The notes: a model not told the origin generated them from the sequence alone. 33,703 bases of DNA from an uncultured Clostridia bacterium (GCA_947625125.1 CANQNF010000030.1:1-33703); one strand, 5' to 3'; counted from the stretch's first letter, positions 23,755 to 31,101 are shown. Numbers and translations: made by a program.

Positions 23755-23880
23755 TCGTGGCACACGACCTTGCAGGCAAGGTCTAGTGTGTTATACCTTT
23801 TGCTGTTGACTTTCCTGAGAAAAGGTTTTTATGTATATACAGCCCCAGAAAAATAGGGACGGGCAAAAAGCAAAAGGTAT
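23755..23880 (+). other. oriT: Probable MobV oriT with pMV158-like nick sequence
   Basis: The stem CACACGACCTTGC-AGG-CAAGGTCTAGTGTG (23761-23790) is followed at once by TTATAC. TAGTGTG/TTATAC (23784-23796) equals the nick region known for pMV158-type MobV plasmids, with the cut expected between 23790 and 23791. A further long-range inverted repeat pairs ATACCTTTTGCT (23794-23805) with AGCAAAAGGTAT (23869-23880). A MobV relaxase is encoded nearby at 25220-26170. The match is read directly; the nick position rests on family knowledge. Confidence 0.8.
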
Positions 23881-23881
23881 A

Positions 23882-24688
23882 TCACCCTTCGTCCTTTTTC
23901 TCACCGTCGCTTGGTAAATCTTTCAGCAGTTCCGTTCCGAACGTCCTAACGATTTTCTGCATATTCTCGTCAATATTGCCCGATGATTTTACGACGTTCG
24001 CAATCGTCGCGCTTATCTGTTCCGGCGTGAGTTTTGCCGCGTCCTGAGGCTTAAAAGATGCCAAAATCTTCTCCAGAAATTCTTTGTTCGCTCTGTTGTC
24101 TGCATTGGCGTCAGAGTTTTTCTTTATGTCCTTGACCGCCGTTATAAATTCATATTGTATGTTAATAAGCTGCTCGGCTTTGAAATTCGGCTTGGACAAT
24201 ACGACCGCTTTCTTGACCTCTTTCGCCTTGGGATTGACTTTTCCCGCAAAATCCCGCATAGATTTTGTGAAGTCGTTCTGCCCCTCAACGATTTGTGCGA
24301 AGTAGTCACTCGTATAAAAATCAATCAACAGCAGCGCCTTAATAAAGTGCGGGTCAACGAGCAACTCGTTCAGAATACCAATCGGAATAGTACGAGAAAC
24401 GATGTTTGTCGCTGCGTTCTCGGTTAAACCCAACTCCTCCGCATCAATTATTTGGTGTCGCGGTATATCTGTCACTCCCAGCAGATAATCAGTTGAGCAA
24501 CCGAAAATCTCAGCGAGCTTGACTATCTGCTCAATGCCAAGTGTATCTGTTTTGCCAGACATGAATCGGTTGAGCGTAGCTTCAGAGATGCCTATTTCCG
24601 TTGCCAATTTAGCCTGCGACGATTTATTATCCCTAATCCAATCCGAGATTTGGTCGCGAATCGTAAATTTCAGATATTCTTTCGGCAT
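23882..24688 (-). CDS. XRE-family (Cro/CI-type) regulator of the mobilization module
   Basis: 268 residues from ATG 24688 (MPKEYLKFTIRDQISDWIRD); an ATG 18 bases upstream would add MKRTDF. The N-terminal helix-turn-helix reads KLATEIGISEATLNRFMSGKTDTLGIEQIVKLAEIFGCSTDYLLG, the lambda-repressor-like class. The long C-terminal region is helical, with two stretches of Lys/Asp/Asn-rich helix, and has no protease-type SOS motif that I can see. It is transcribed away from the MobV gene and ends next to oriT. It probably represses the mob, rep and recombinase genes; a CTTGCATATTTGCAAG palindrome (24799-24814) upstream is a candidate binding site. Confidence 0.85.
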   Translation of the reverse strand: MPKEYLKFTIRDQISDWIRDNKSSQAKLATEIGISEATLNRFMSGKTDTLGIEQIVKLAEIFGCSTDYLLGVTDIPRHQIIDAEELGLTENAATNIVSRTIPIGILNELLVDPHFIKALLLIDFYTSDYFAQIVEGQNDFTKSMRDFAGKVNPKAKEVKKAVVLSKPNFKAEQLINIQYEFITAVKDIKKNSDANADNRANKEFLEKILASFKPQDAAKLTPEQISATIANVVKSSGNIDENMQKIVRTFGTELLKDLPSDGEKKDEG

Positions 24689-24722
24689 AAAATCGGTCCT
24701 TTTCATTTGTAGTTTCACTAAC

Positions 24723-24751
24723 ATTATACACCCTGCCGCAAAGGAAATCAA
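24723..24751 (-). promoter_or_regulatory. Promoter of the XRE regulator gene
   Basis: On the minus strand: TTGATT (24746-24751), 17-base spacer, TATAAT (24723-24728). Sits 35 bases before the gene start. Confidence 0.75.
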
Positions 24752-24798
24752 TACTTTTTAGAACATTTGTTCTTAAATTTTCTTAAAATTTTGCTCTT

Positions 24799-24814
24799 GT
24801 CTTGCATATTTGCA
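24799..24814. promoter_or_regulatory. Palindrome upstream of the XRE gene, candidate operator
   Basis: CTTGCATATTTGCAAG, an inverted repeat of 6 bases around TATT, lying between the divergent XRE gene and mobilization genes. Function inferred from position. Confidence 0.35.
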
Positions 24815-24911
24815 AGATTTGAGGGCAAATTTTTTCGTTTTCCTGCGAAAATGACGGTTTTGTAAGGCTATAGACAAATCCGTGGTATCATTGATTATGG
24901 AGGTGATGCAC

Positions 24912-25158
24912 TTGATTTCTTATAGCAAAGGTCAAGCATATTAAAAATCGCGAAAATTTTAGCCGCTTTGAGAACACATTTCGCCATTCGGCGGCACGTA
25001 GAAGAGCGAAAGTAATACGACATAAAGCGTGTGTTTACGCAGCTTGCTGCAAATTCACATCAGACTGCGAAAACGACTACCCCCATCTATGGCTAACTGT
25101 TCATACCGTCAAAATGGAACGGCTGGGCTTGAAAAGAAAAATATGCTGCATAGCGTAA
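24912..25158 (+). pseudogene. Small Cys/Arg-rich reading frame before MobV, apparently frameshifted
   Basis: GGAGGTG (24899-24905) is followed 6 bases later by TTG, giving MISYSKGQAY and TAA at 24942-24944. In the next frame from 24940, about 72 codons stay open (KNRENFSRFENTFRHSAARR, then RAKVIRHKACVYAACCKF and so on, ending KRKICCIA). The two parts read like one protein of about 80 residues with a single frameshift at GCATATTAAAAA. No family is recognised. Alternatives: a short leader peptide plus chance open frame, or programmed frameshifting. Apart from this, 24815-25219 shows nothing clear. Confidence 0.35.
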
Positions 25159-25219
25159 ACAAATTGCTGTACGGCACAAGTAATTCATTAACAAGCAAAA
25201 ATAATTTTTAGGAGGTTTT

Positions 25220-26170
25220 ATGCAAAAAGCACAATACGGAATTTTGAGATTCGCAAAGTACAAAGGTCCCGAGATTGGCAACATCGAGGCGCATAACGAG
25301 CGCACGAAAGAAAAATATGCGAGCAACCCCGACGTGGACCCCTCGCGCAGTAAGTACAATTTTCATTTGATAGAACCGCAAGGTAAATACCGAGCAGCCG
25401 CCGAGAAACAAATCGCTGAGGCAGGCTGCAAGACCAGAAAGGACAGTGTTCGACTGGTAGAAGCCTTGGTAACGGCAAGCCCCGAGTTTTTCAAAGGCAA
25501 AAAACGCACTGAAGTTAAAGAGTATTTTGAATACGCGTTCAAGTTCGTTCAGTCGCACCAATCGCCCGAAACAATCGTGTCTGCGGTCGTGCATATGGAC
25601 GAAAAAACTCCGCATATGCACCTGACGTTCGTACCGCTGACGGCTGACGGTCGTTTATCTGCCAAAGAGATTATCGGCAACAAAAAGAAGCTGACATGGT
25701 GGCAGGACGAATTTTGGCGGCACATGGTCAAGAAGTATCCTGACCTTGAAAGGGGCGAGAGTGCGAGTGTAACAGGGCGAGAACATATTCCACCAAGACT
25801 TTTAAAGCAAGCGGTACACCTCAATCGTCAGCGAGATATTATATTTCAAACTCTGAAAGACATAACGCCTTTCAATGCAGGCAGGAAGTCTGCCGAAGTT
25901 GCGGAAATGATTGAAAAATACATATCAGGAGCTGAGGGTATGCGGTCTGCCCTCAAAGGCTTTGAGGGCGAAATCAAGGCTTTGCAAGCAGAGAATGCCA
26001 AGCTCGAAAAGAAGCTCGACGGCAGCAAAGAGAGTATTCAGAAACGGCTTGAAATCAATCAGAAGTTGAGCGACTATGAGGATTTGAAACGCACCGTTGA
26101 TGCGATTCCTGCTGAGATTTTGGCGGCTTATTCGACGCTAAATATGACATCAAAAGGGGTAGAGCTATGA
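25220..26170 (+). CDS. mobV: MobV-family relaxase (plasmid recombination/mobilization, MobM/Pre type)
   Basis: 316 residues, preceded by TAGGAGGTTTT. Motif 1 of the family is clear: GNIEAHNERTKEKYASNPDVDPSRSKYNF, where H25 matches the catalytic histidine described for MobM of pMV158. The KDSVRLVEALVT segment follows. The metal-binding motif is VVHMDEKTPHMHLTFVPL (H125, D127, E128, H132, H134). The C-terminal part is coiled coil (LQAENAKLEKKLDGSKESIQKRLEINQKL). It should nick the oriT at 23790/23791 and lead transfer with a helper conjugation system. It is shorter than plasmid MobM (about 490 residues), mainly at the C-terminus. It is followed by the rep region. Confidence 0.93.
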   Translation: MQKAQYGILRFAKYKGPEIGNIEAHNERTKEKYASNPDVDPSRSKYNFHLIEPQGKYRAAAEKQIAEAGCKTRKDSVRLVEALVTASPEFFKGKKRTEVKEYFEYAFKFVQSHQSPETIVSAVVHMDEKTPHMHLTFVPLTADGRLSAKEIIGNKKKLTWWQDEFWRHMVKKYPDLERGESASVTGREHIPPRLLKQAVHLNRQRDIIFQTLKDITPFNAGRKSAEVAEMIEKYISGAEGMRSALKGFEGEIKALQAENAKLEKKLDGSKESIQKRLEINQKLSDYEDLKRTVDAIPAEILAAYSTLNMTSKGVEL

Positions 26171-26345
26171 TTATCCACAACGGGAAAACCCGCCGCCGGA
26201 ATTCCAGACGGTGGATAACCTGACCGTCCGGAAGCCGCGAAAATTAACCGTCATGAAGTATGAAAATCATTCCTCCGGGCGGCTGAAATTCATACCCAAA
26301 TTAATATAAATAAAACTAATATAAATTAGTTAATATCAATCTATC
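26171..26345. other. Candidate replication origin next to rep
   Basis: TTATCCACA (26171-26179) is a perfect DnaA-box sequence, and TTATCCACC lies in opposite orientation at 26210-26218. GTATGAA and TTCATAC form an inverted repeat around 26258-26292. An AT-rich stretch follows (about 26293-26355), including the palindrome AACTAATATAAATTAGTT. The rep-like gene begins directly afterwards. This fits an origin for an element that can replicate after excision; it is inferred, not shown. Confidence 0.45.
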
Positions 26346-26380
26346 TAATACAAATTTTGATGGGATAGGAGGGATAAAAA

Positions 26381-26749
26381 ACGGCAAAAAGTCTTTTGAA
26401 AGTCACGAAAGATAGCTCCACGTTGTCCTACATACCGCTCCCGCGGTTTCTTCTTGATGAGGAAATATCAAACGACGCGAAATTGCTGTATGCCCTGCTG
26501 CTTGATAGGGCGAGCATATCTAAATTGAACGGCTTTGTTGAATCAGACGGTGCAATTAGGGTATATTTCACCGTTGAGCAGGCGCAGAAAAAGCTGTGCC
26601 GAAGTCGACAATGCACAACGAAAATTTTTCGGGAATTAGAGAACTGTGGGCTAATTAGTCGCAAAAAGCAAGGGCTCGGCAAGCCTGCGGTCATCACACT
26701 GAATTACCCCGAGAGCGCAAAGCTGATTGAACCGCAAAATACTGTATGA
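26381..26749 (+). CDS. Short RepA N-terminal-domain replication initiator-like protein
   Basis: About 122 residues if translation starts at ACG 26381, which sits 7 bases after ATAGGAGGG and gives M-AKSLLKVTKDSS. The first usual start is TTG at 26396, too far from the ribosome site. The ACG is probably a mutated ATG, so expression may be weak. The protein matches the RepA_N replication initiator pattern: SYIPLPRFLLDEEISNDAKLLYALLLDRASIS, then YFTVEQAQKKLCRSRQCTTKIFRELENCGLISRKKQGLGKP, a winged-helix fold. Plasmid members are about 250-300 residues, so this is only the N-terminal domain; such short forms also occur in integrative elements. It may act as initiator or regulator at the adjacent origin-like region. 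Confidence 0.75.
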   Translation, partial: TAKSLLKVTKDSSTLSYIPLPRFLLDEEISNDAKLLYALLLDRASISKLNGFVESDGAIRVYFTVEQAQKKLCRSRQCTTKIFRELENCGLISRKKQGLGKPAVITLNYPESAKLIEPQNTV

Positions 26750-26874
26750 AAAAGTGTCGGAAATCAGCAAAATTTTGCCCCATAAGCGACGGGAACGACG
26801 TGCGTAATGGAATATAGCAGTGAACACAAAAATGCGTTACAACGCGGGAAATTATAAAAATCAGGAGGAATTTA

Positions 26875-27090
26875 ATGAACGAAAACAAAGAAAACAATTT
26901 TGAGAATGGGAAAATGCTGCCAATCATTGATTATCAAGGCAGGAAGTTTATGTGCTTACCGAATCGGACGGAAATGACATTCCCCGACGGCACGGTTTAT
27001 CGCGTGAGCAGCACCTTTGTCGGCAAAACGGAAATGGGAGATATGCTCGACGCGCTCACTATTGAGAAAATAAATCGCGAGGTGGCTTGA
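26875..27090 (+). CDS. Small protein upstream of the recombinase (TnpW-like)
   Basis: 71 residues, preceded by TCAGGAGGAATTTA. The sequence has a strand-rich core (MLPIIDYQGRKFMCLPNRTEMTFPDGTVYRVSSTFVGKTEM) and a helical end (GDMLDALTIEKINREVA). Position directly before a large serine recombinase and the general layout fit TnpW-type proteins of Tn4451 relatives, but similarity is weak. Function unknown. Its last codons contain the recombinase promoter. Confidence 0.65.
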   Translation: MNENKENNFENGKMLPIIDYQGRKFMCLPNRTEMTFPDGTVYRVSSTFVGKTEMGDMLDALTIEKINREVA

Positions 27091-27115
27091 AATGGCGAGG
27101 AAAATATGCTACAAT
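27087..27115 (+). promoter_or_regulatory. Promoter of the intact serine recombinase
   Basis: TTGAAA (27087-27092), 17-base spacer, TACAAT (27110-27115), followed by AGGAGGT before ATG 27164. Confidence 0.7.
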
Positions 27116-27163
27116 AACAGCGGATTTCTGATTGAAAATGCGCTGCATATCAGGAGGTAAAAT

Positions 27164-28792
27164 ATGGCTATGCAGATTATAAATCAGGAAAATTACAATG
27201 TCGGAATTTACGCAAGATTAAGCCGAGATGACGAAAGAATCGGTGAGTCGGTTTCAATCGAGAATCAAAAGGAGCTGCTCGGCAGGTATGCTCGCGAACA
27301 GGGTTGGAACATCTTCGACTACTACTGTGATGACGGTGTAAGCGGCACAACATTTGACCGCCCCGAATTCAATCGGCTTGTGCAGGACGCAACGGACAAG
27401 AAAATCAACCTTGTTTTGTGTAAAGACCTTTCCCGCCTCGGGCGCGATTACATAGAGGCTGGCAGATACACGGATTTCGTCTTTCCGTCGCTCAGTTGCA
27501 GGTTTATCGCTCTTAACGACGGCGTGGATACCTTGCAGAAGAATAACGAAATGCTCGTTATAATAAAAAATGTTATGAACGACCTCTATGCTCGCGACAC
27601 AAGCTCCAAAATAAAGGCAGTTAAGCAATCTACGTTCAAGTCGGGGAAATATGTAGGCTGTTATGCGCCACTTGGCTACAAGAAAAGCGAAGCGGATAAG
27701 CATATTTTGGAAATCGACCCGATTACCGCGCCCGTGGTGCGCCATATATTCGACCTAAGACTGCAAGGCAATAGTTTCCGCAAAATCGCCGCCCAACTAA
27801 ATGCTGAAAACGTGCCAACGCCTATGGACTTCTATTATATGGCAAAGGGAACTCCGAAGCCCGCGAATCGCAGTAAAGCATGGGGCGCCGAAGCCGTCAG
27901 GCTGATTTTGAGAAATGAGGTTTACCTCGGTCACATGGTGCAGAACAAGACGGGAACGGTGTCCTACAAGAACCATAAGCAGATTGACAAACCGCAATCT
28001 GAATGGATTAAGGTTGAGAACACCCACGAACCGATTATATCTCAAGATGTCTGGGACGCGGTTCAGAAAATGGACAATCACCCCTCACGCGGCAGGACTG
28101 CAAAATGCGGTGAGATTCCTTTGTTCAGCGGCATGCTTAGGTGCATGGACTGCGGAGCAAGTTTCCGTTTCATTCGCGACTACCGCACCAAGCGAAAGCC
28201 GTCAAGTTACAAGGCGTACGCCTGCAATCGCTATATGTCAGGCGGCAAGGACGCTTGCACAGCGCACGTTATAAACCAAAAAGCGTTGATTGCCGTCGTT
28301 CTGACCGACATTCGCAGTAAAGCAATCCTCGCGCAGAGAAATCGTGAAGCTCTGAAAGAGCGGATTCTCGCCATGAAAAAGACCTCGAATGAGGAAAAGA
28401 CAAGCATGCTGAAAACCGAGTTGACAGCGATTGAAAAGCGGCTTGCCGAGCTTGAAAAGTTGATTCAAGCGGCTTATGAGGATAAGGTCATGGGTCGCAT
28501 ACCCGAGGGCGTTTGCATTAACCTGCTTAACAAATATGAATCCGAGCGTTCAGAGAAGCTTGAATGCAAAAAAGAGCTTTCTGCGAAGTTGGCGGCAAGT
28601 GAGGCTAACGAAAAGTCCGTCGATGACTGGCTCGATATGATTCAAGACTACGCCCAACTTGAAGAACTCGACCGTGCGACGCTTGTCAGACTTATCCAAA
28701 AAATTGAGATTGGTGAAAAACGCGAGGTCGATGGACACATCGAGCGCGACATCAATATCTACTACAATTTCGTGGGGGTTGTAGAATTATAA
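27164..28792 (+). CDS. Large serine recombinase (TnpX-like), integrase of the 18.3-kb element
   Basis: 542 residues, intact. The resolvase domain starts NVGIYARLSRDDERIGESVS with catalytic Ser20, and contains CDDGVSGTTFDRPEFNRLVQD and the Arg motif CKDLSRLGRDYIEAGRYTD. The recombinase domain follows (YAPLGYKKSEADKHILEIDP; FDLRLQGNSFRKIAAQLNAENVPTP), then the zinc ribbon CMDCGASFRF with YACNRYMSGGKDAC, a coiled coil (LTAIEKRLAELEKLIQAAYEDK) and a C-terminal DUF4368-like end (KREVDGHIERDINIYYNFVGVVEL). AGGAGGT precedes ATG. The stop codon is 30 bases from the right junction. It most likely inserted and excises the surrounding element, using GA-type core sites. Confidence 0.95.
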   Translation: MAMQIINQENYNVGIYARLSRDDERIGESVSIENQKELLGRYAREQGWNIFDYYCDDGVSGTTFDRPEFNRLVQDATDKKINLVLCKDLSRLGRDYIEAGRYTDFVFPSLSCRFIALNDGVDTLQKNNEMLVIIKNVMNDLYARDTSSKIKAVKQSTFKSGKYVGCYAPLGYKKSEADKHILEIDPITAPVVRHIFDLRLQGNSFRKIAAQLNAENVPTPMDFYYMAKGTPKPANRSKAWGAEAVRLILRNEVYLGHMVQNKTGTVSYKNHKQIDKPQSEWIKVENTHEPIISQDVWDAVQKMDNHPSRGRTAKCGEIPLFSGMLRCMDCGASFRFIRDYRTKRKPSSYKAYACNRYMSGGKDACTAHVINQKALIAVVLTDIRSKAILAQRNREALKERILAMKKTSNEEKTSMLKTELTAIEKRLAELEKLIQAAYEDKVMGRIPEGVCINLLNKYESERSEKLECKKELSAKLAASEANEKSVDDWLDMIQDYAQLEELDRATLVRLIQKIEIGEKREVDGHIERDINIYYNFVGVVEL

Positions 28793-28795
28793 GCA

Positions 28796-28809
28796 GTCAT
28801 TCTTTATGA
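28796..28809 (-). repeat. Right terminal inverted repeat
   Basis: GTCATTCTTTATGA, reverse complement TCATAAAGAATGAC, matching 10512-10525 at 13 of 14 bases. It lies 9 bases inside the TAATGA core, compared with 7 on the left. Confidence 0.7.
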
Positions 28810-28818
28810 AAGGGTGAC

Positions 28819-28824
28819 TAATGA
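28819..28824. repeat. Right attachment junction (attR), shared core TAATGA
   Basis: Same six bases as 10499-10504. To the right the recombinase text resumes in frame as EWLAKDTGRK. Confidence 0.85.
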
Positions 28825-29727
28825 ATGGCTTGCCAAGGATACCGGCCGCAAAGTTAAGGCAGCATTGCATGCGAAATTTGCAGCAGGTGAGCGCACGTTC
28901 ACAACTGCCCCGCTCGGCTATATGAGGCACCCAGAGAACAGGAACAAACTTGCTGTTGACCCTGATACTTAGTGGATAATTGAAAAGATTTTCGATCTTG
29001 CAGTTCATGGTGCTGGCGCAGGGAAAATTACGAAGACTTTGATTCAAGAGAAAATTCCGACTGCGGGTTACATTAACTATAAGAAATATGGGCAATTCGC
29101 AAAAATTTATGAAAATGCACCTGCCGAAAAAGCCTATGCATGGAATATCCGAGCGGTCAGCGACATTTTGAAAGACGAAACGTACATAGGTAACAGCGTC
29201 CATGGAAAGCAGACAAATGTTTCATACAAAAATAAAAAGAGCATTCGCCGCCCAGAAAGTGAGTGGTTACGCATGAAGCCATCATCTCAAAAGATGTTTT
29301 TGACCAAGTTCAAAAGCAGCTTGTCAGCCGCAGTCGACCCATGAAGTCGGGCAAAACGCAGATTTTTGCAGGGCTCGTAAAGTGCGCTGATTGTGGTTGG
29401 CCAATGAGCTATGCTGAAAGGCGGTACAAAACTTGCTCGACAGGATTTTTTAACTGTTCGCAGTTTCGGAAGCTCGGAAAAGTCGGGGGAAGATGTTCGG
29501 CTCATTACATCAAGTACGACACACTTTACGCATATGTTTTAGCAAGATTGCAGGATTGGATTTATCAGGCACATACAGACGAGAAAGAGCTTCTGAATAG
29601 GCTGCTAAAGACAAGCGATAGAGAGGCAGCAAAAGCACATAAAAAGCAGTCCGCCAAGCTTGCCAAGGCTGAAAAGCGCAAAGCAGAAGTAGACAGACTG
29701 TTTGTCAAGCTCTATGAAGATGTATGA
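28823..29727 (+). pseudogene. Large serine recombinase, C-terminal piece (continuation of 10095-10502)
   Basis: Begins EWLAKDTGRKVKAALHAKFAAGERTFTTAPLGYMRH, exactly where the left piece stops. An in-frame TAG is at 28970-28972, where the family has Arg (DPDT-W). A short deletion near 29273 shifts the frame: ESEWLR is followed directly by out-of-frame HEAIISKDVFDQVQKQ, missing the expected VENT residues. The zinc ribbon (CADCGWPMSYAERRYKTC), FFNCSQFRK and the coiled coil (KAHKKQSAKLAKAEKRKAEVDRLFVKLYEDV) remain. The last part of the gene is lost at a stop near 29725. With the left piece this is a dead gene of an older element. Confidence 0.9.
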
Positions 29728-29763
29728 TATAAAGGGTGAGAATCACACCTAATATATCATAGC
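29724..29763. repeat. Palindrome at the truncated end of the recombinase
   Basis: TATGATATA pairs with TATATCATA, with inner GTG-5-CAC. It starts exactly where the recombinase text ends, so it may be a deletion scar, a terminator-like structure or an insertion end. Confidence 0.5.
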
Positions 29764-29827
29764 TGACGGCTCATTTGCGGAAATAGCGAGTTATGACGTG
29801 GAGCTGAAAATGGCGAAAGGAGGGACT

Positions 29828-30178
29828 ATGGTTATAGATTATACCGCTGTTGGCGACTATCTTCTGCCAAATATCGCATATTGTGATGATACCTTGCATT
29901 TTGGCCGTTATTCTCGGCTGCGGCAGAAGTTTCTGAAAGAAAATCACGGCGGTGTGTATAACGAAATGTTGCTTAGCGGTTCTCTTTGGGAACATCTCGC
30001 GGAGGTTGAGGACTCTTGTCAAATGCGTCTGGAACGAATAGTTTCGACACTTGCCAAAAGCGAGGGCGTGACAGAATCGCTAAAGGAATCAGACCAGCTT
30101 GAATGGGTCCGCAAGATGAACAATATTCGTAGCAGGGCGGACGAAATCGTTTTGGCAGAATTGATTTACACCTTATGA
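29828..30178 (+). CDS. tnpV: TnpV family transposon-encoded protein
   Basis: 116 residues from ATG 29828, directly after AAAGGAGGGACT. The sequence follows the TnpV pattern of Tn4451-type elements: YTAVGDYLLPNIAY, LHFGRYSRLRQKFLKENHGGVYNEMLLSGSLWEHLAEVEDSCQMRLERIVSTLAKSEGVTESLKESDQLEWVRKMNNIRSRADEIVLAEL. It is all-helical and soluble. The role of TnpV is not established. It probably belongs to the older element whose recombinase was split, since it directly follows that gene's remnant. Confidence 0.9.
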   Translation: MVIDYTAVGDYLLPNIAYCDDTLHFGRYSRLRQKFLKENHGGVYNEMLLSGSLWEHLAEVEDSCQMRLERIVSTLAKSEGVTESLKESDQLEWVRKMNNIRSRADEIVLAELIYTL

Positions 30179-30183
30179 AAACT

Positions 30184-30218
30184 GCCCTCAGGCAAACGCT
30201 TGAGGGCGGCTTTTTATT
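30184..30218. terminator. Terminator after tnpV
   Basis: GCCCTCA-GGCAAACGCT-TGAGGGC followed by GGCTTTTTATTT. It lies between tnpV and the convergent gene ending at 30214. Confidence 0.8.
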
Positions 30219-31101
30219 TATCCTTGTTTCTCGACTTGTAAACATTAAACCTGTTTTTGCATTCCGCACTGCAAAAAAGGTTATCGGGACGCTTCGCCTC
30301 AAAAACTTTGTTGCAGTGTTTACAAAGCCTAAGAGGATTTTTCTCATCGGTCAGCATGGTGCTGAACATCATTTGGATCATAAGCAGTAGAGAATGGAAA
30401 TCCCAGACGATCGTCGGCTTGTCGCGCAGCTCGATATGGTACGTCGGCGCGTTGCCGTCAAACGCGGACATCGCCTGCCTGAAAAGCTCCTTTGTTTCCT
30501 CGTCATCGCTCCCCTCATAATAAAGCAGGCTCGTCGAGAAAATGAAAATCCAGTCGGTGAACTGCTGTTTCAGCCAGTCGAAACGCTCGGCATACCCCCG
30601 CTGAAATGACATATTCATAGCGGTCGGTTTGCCGCTCATCGCCATGGCAAGAGCAATCATTGTGCGATCGTTTGTTATATCCCATTTGGATTCAATGCCC
30701 TGTTTGGTAACTTCGAGCTTCTCATTTGGGAAAAACAGCGCGAGATATTCCTCGGTCGCCATCGTTTCAGCCTTTATAAACCTGTTTTTCGGAAGATAAA
30801 CATATTCGTAATCCATAAAATTTGCCGTAGTCGGTAGCGCAGTCATCAAGCCGAGCATACCGTAGTTTTGGGCAAACTCAAGAATAGCTTCCCGAATTAT
30901 ATCGTCGGGTTTCTTGCTCATACAAAGCCGCCCGATGTTCAGCGCGTCAATAACAGCTTGCTTACCGTTTTTGAGGGGGTCATATATTTCGGGCTTCGCG
31001 TTTTCGGCGAGCATTAAGTACAGCTTTCCGTCAGTTTCTTGCCAGATATAGCTGTCATAACGTACCCACTGTGAACTTGAATTATCAAAAATGCTTCGCA
31101 T
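30214..31101 (-). CDS. Unknown protein with C-terminal zinc-binding CxxC/CxxxC motif
   Basis: 295 residues. AAGGAGAGAAT precedes ATG. The long N-terminal part is mostly helical with aromatic residues (YDSYIWQETDGKLYLMLAENAKPEIYDPL; GMLGLMTALPTTANFMDYEYVYLPKNRF). The C-terminal 35 residues hold CKHCNKVFEAKRPDNLFCSAECKNRFNVYKSR, a four-cysteine zinc site followed by basic residues, as in CGNR-like or similar zinc tails that can bind DNA or RNA. I have seen this layout described only as hypothetical proteins near mobile elements and cannot give a function. It seems intact, and it is the downstream partner of the HTH protein at 31165-31884 on the same strand. Confidence 0.75.
   Translation of the reverse strand: MRSIFDNSSSQWVRYDSYIWQETDGKLYLMLAENAKPEIYDPLKNGKQAVIDALNIGRLCMSKKPDDIIREAILEFAQNYGMLGLMTALPTTANFMDYEYVYLPKNRFIKAETMATEEYLALFFPNEKLEVTKQGIESKWDITNDRTMIALAMAMSGKPTAMNMSFQRGYAERFDWLKQQFTDWIFIFSTSLLYYEGSDDEETKELFRQAMSAFDGNAPTYHIELRDKPTIVWDFHSLLLMIQMMFSTMLTDEKNPLRLCKHCNKVFEAKRPDNLFCSAECKNRFNVYKSRNKDK

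Larger units (their letters stand above)
10503..28822 (+). mobile_element. 18.3-kb integrated mobilizable element carrying a sugar-catabolism cargo
   Basis: Bounded by TAATGA at both ends. Removing 10503-28822 joins LFN to EWLAKDTGRKVKAALHAKF and restores the conserved middle of a serine recombinase in frame. Imperfect inverted repeats TCATAAAGCATGAC (10512-10525) and GTCATTCTTTATGA (28796-28809), 13 of 14 matching, lie just inside the ends. The intact serine recombinase (27164-28792) abuts the right end, typical of Tn4451-like elements. The element has its own MobV relaxase, pMV158-like oriT and a RepA-like gene, but no conjugation pore genes, so it would be an integrative mobilizable element that needs a helper. 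The cargo (10780-23669) is sugar catabolism. The boundaries are seen directly; the mobility is inferred. Confidence 0.85.

Noticed and set aside
25029-25211. 61-codon plus-strand frame before MobV
   Set aside because: No ribosome site, and a different frame through the same bases gives a longer, better-supported reading.
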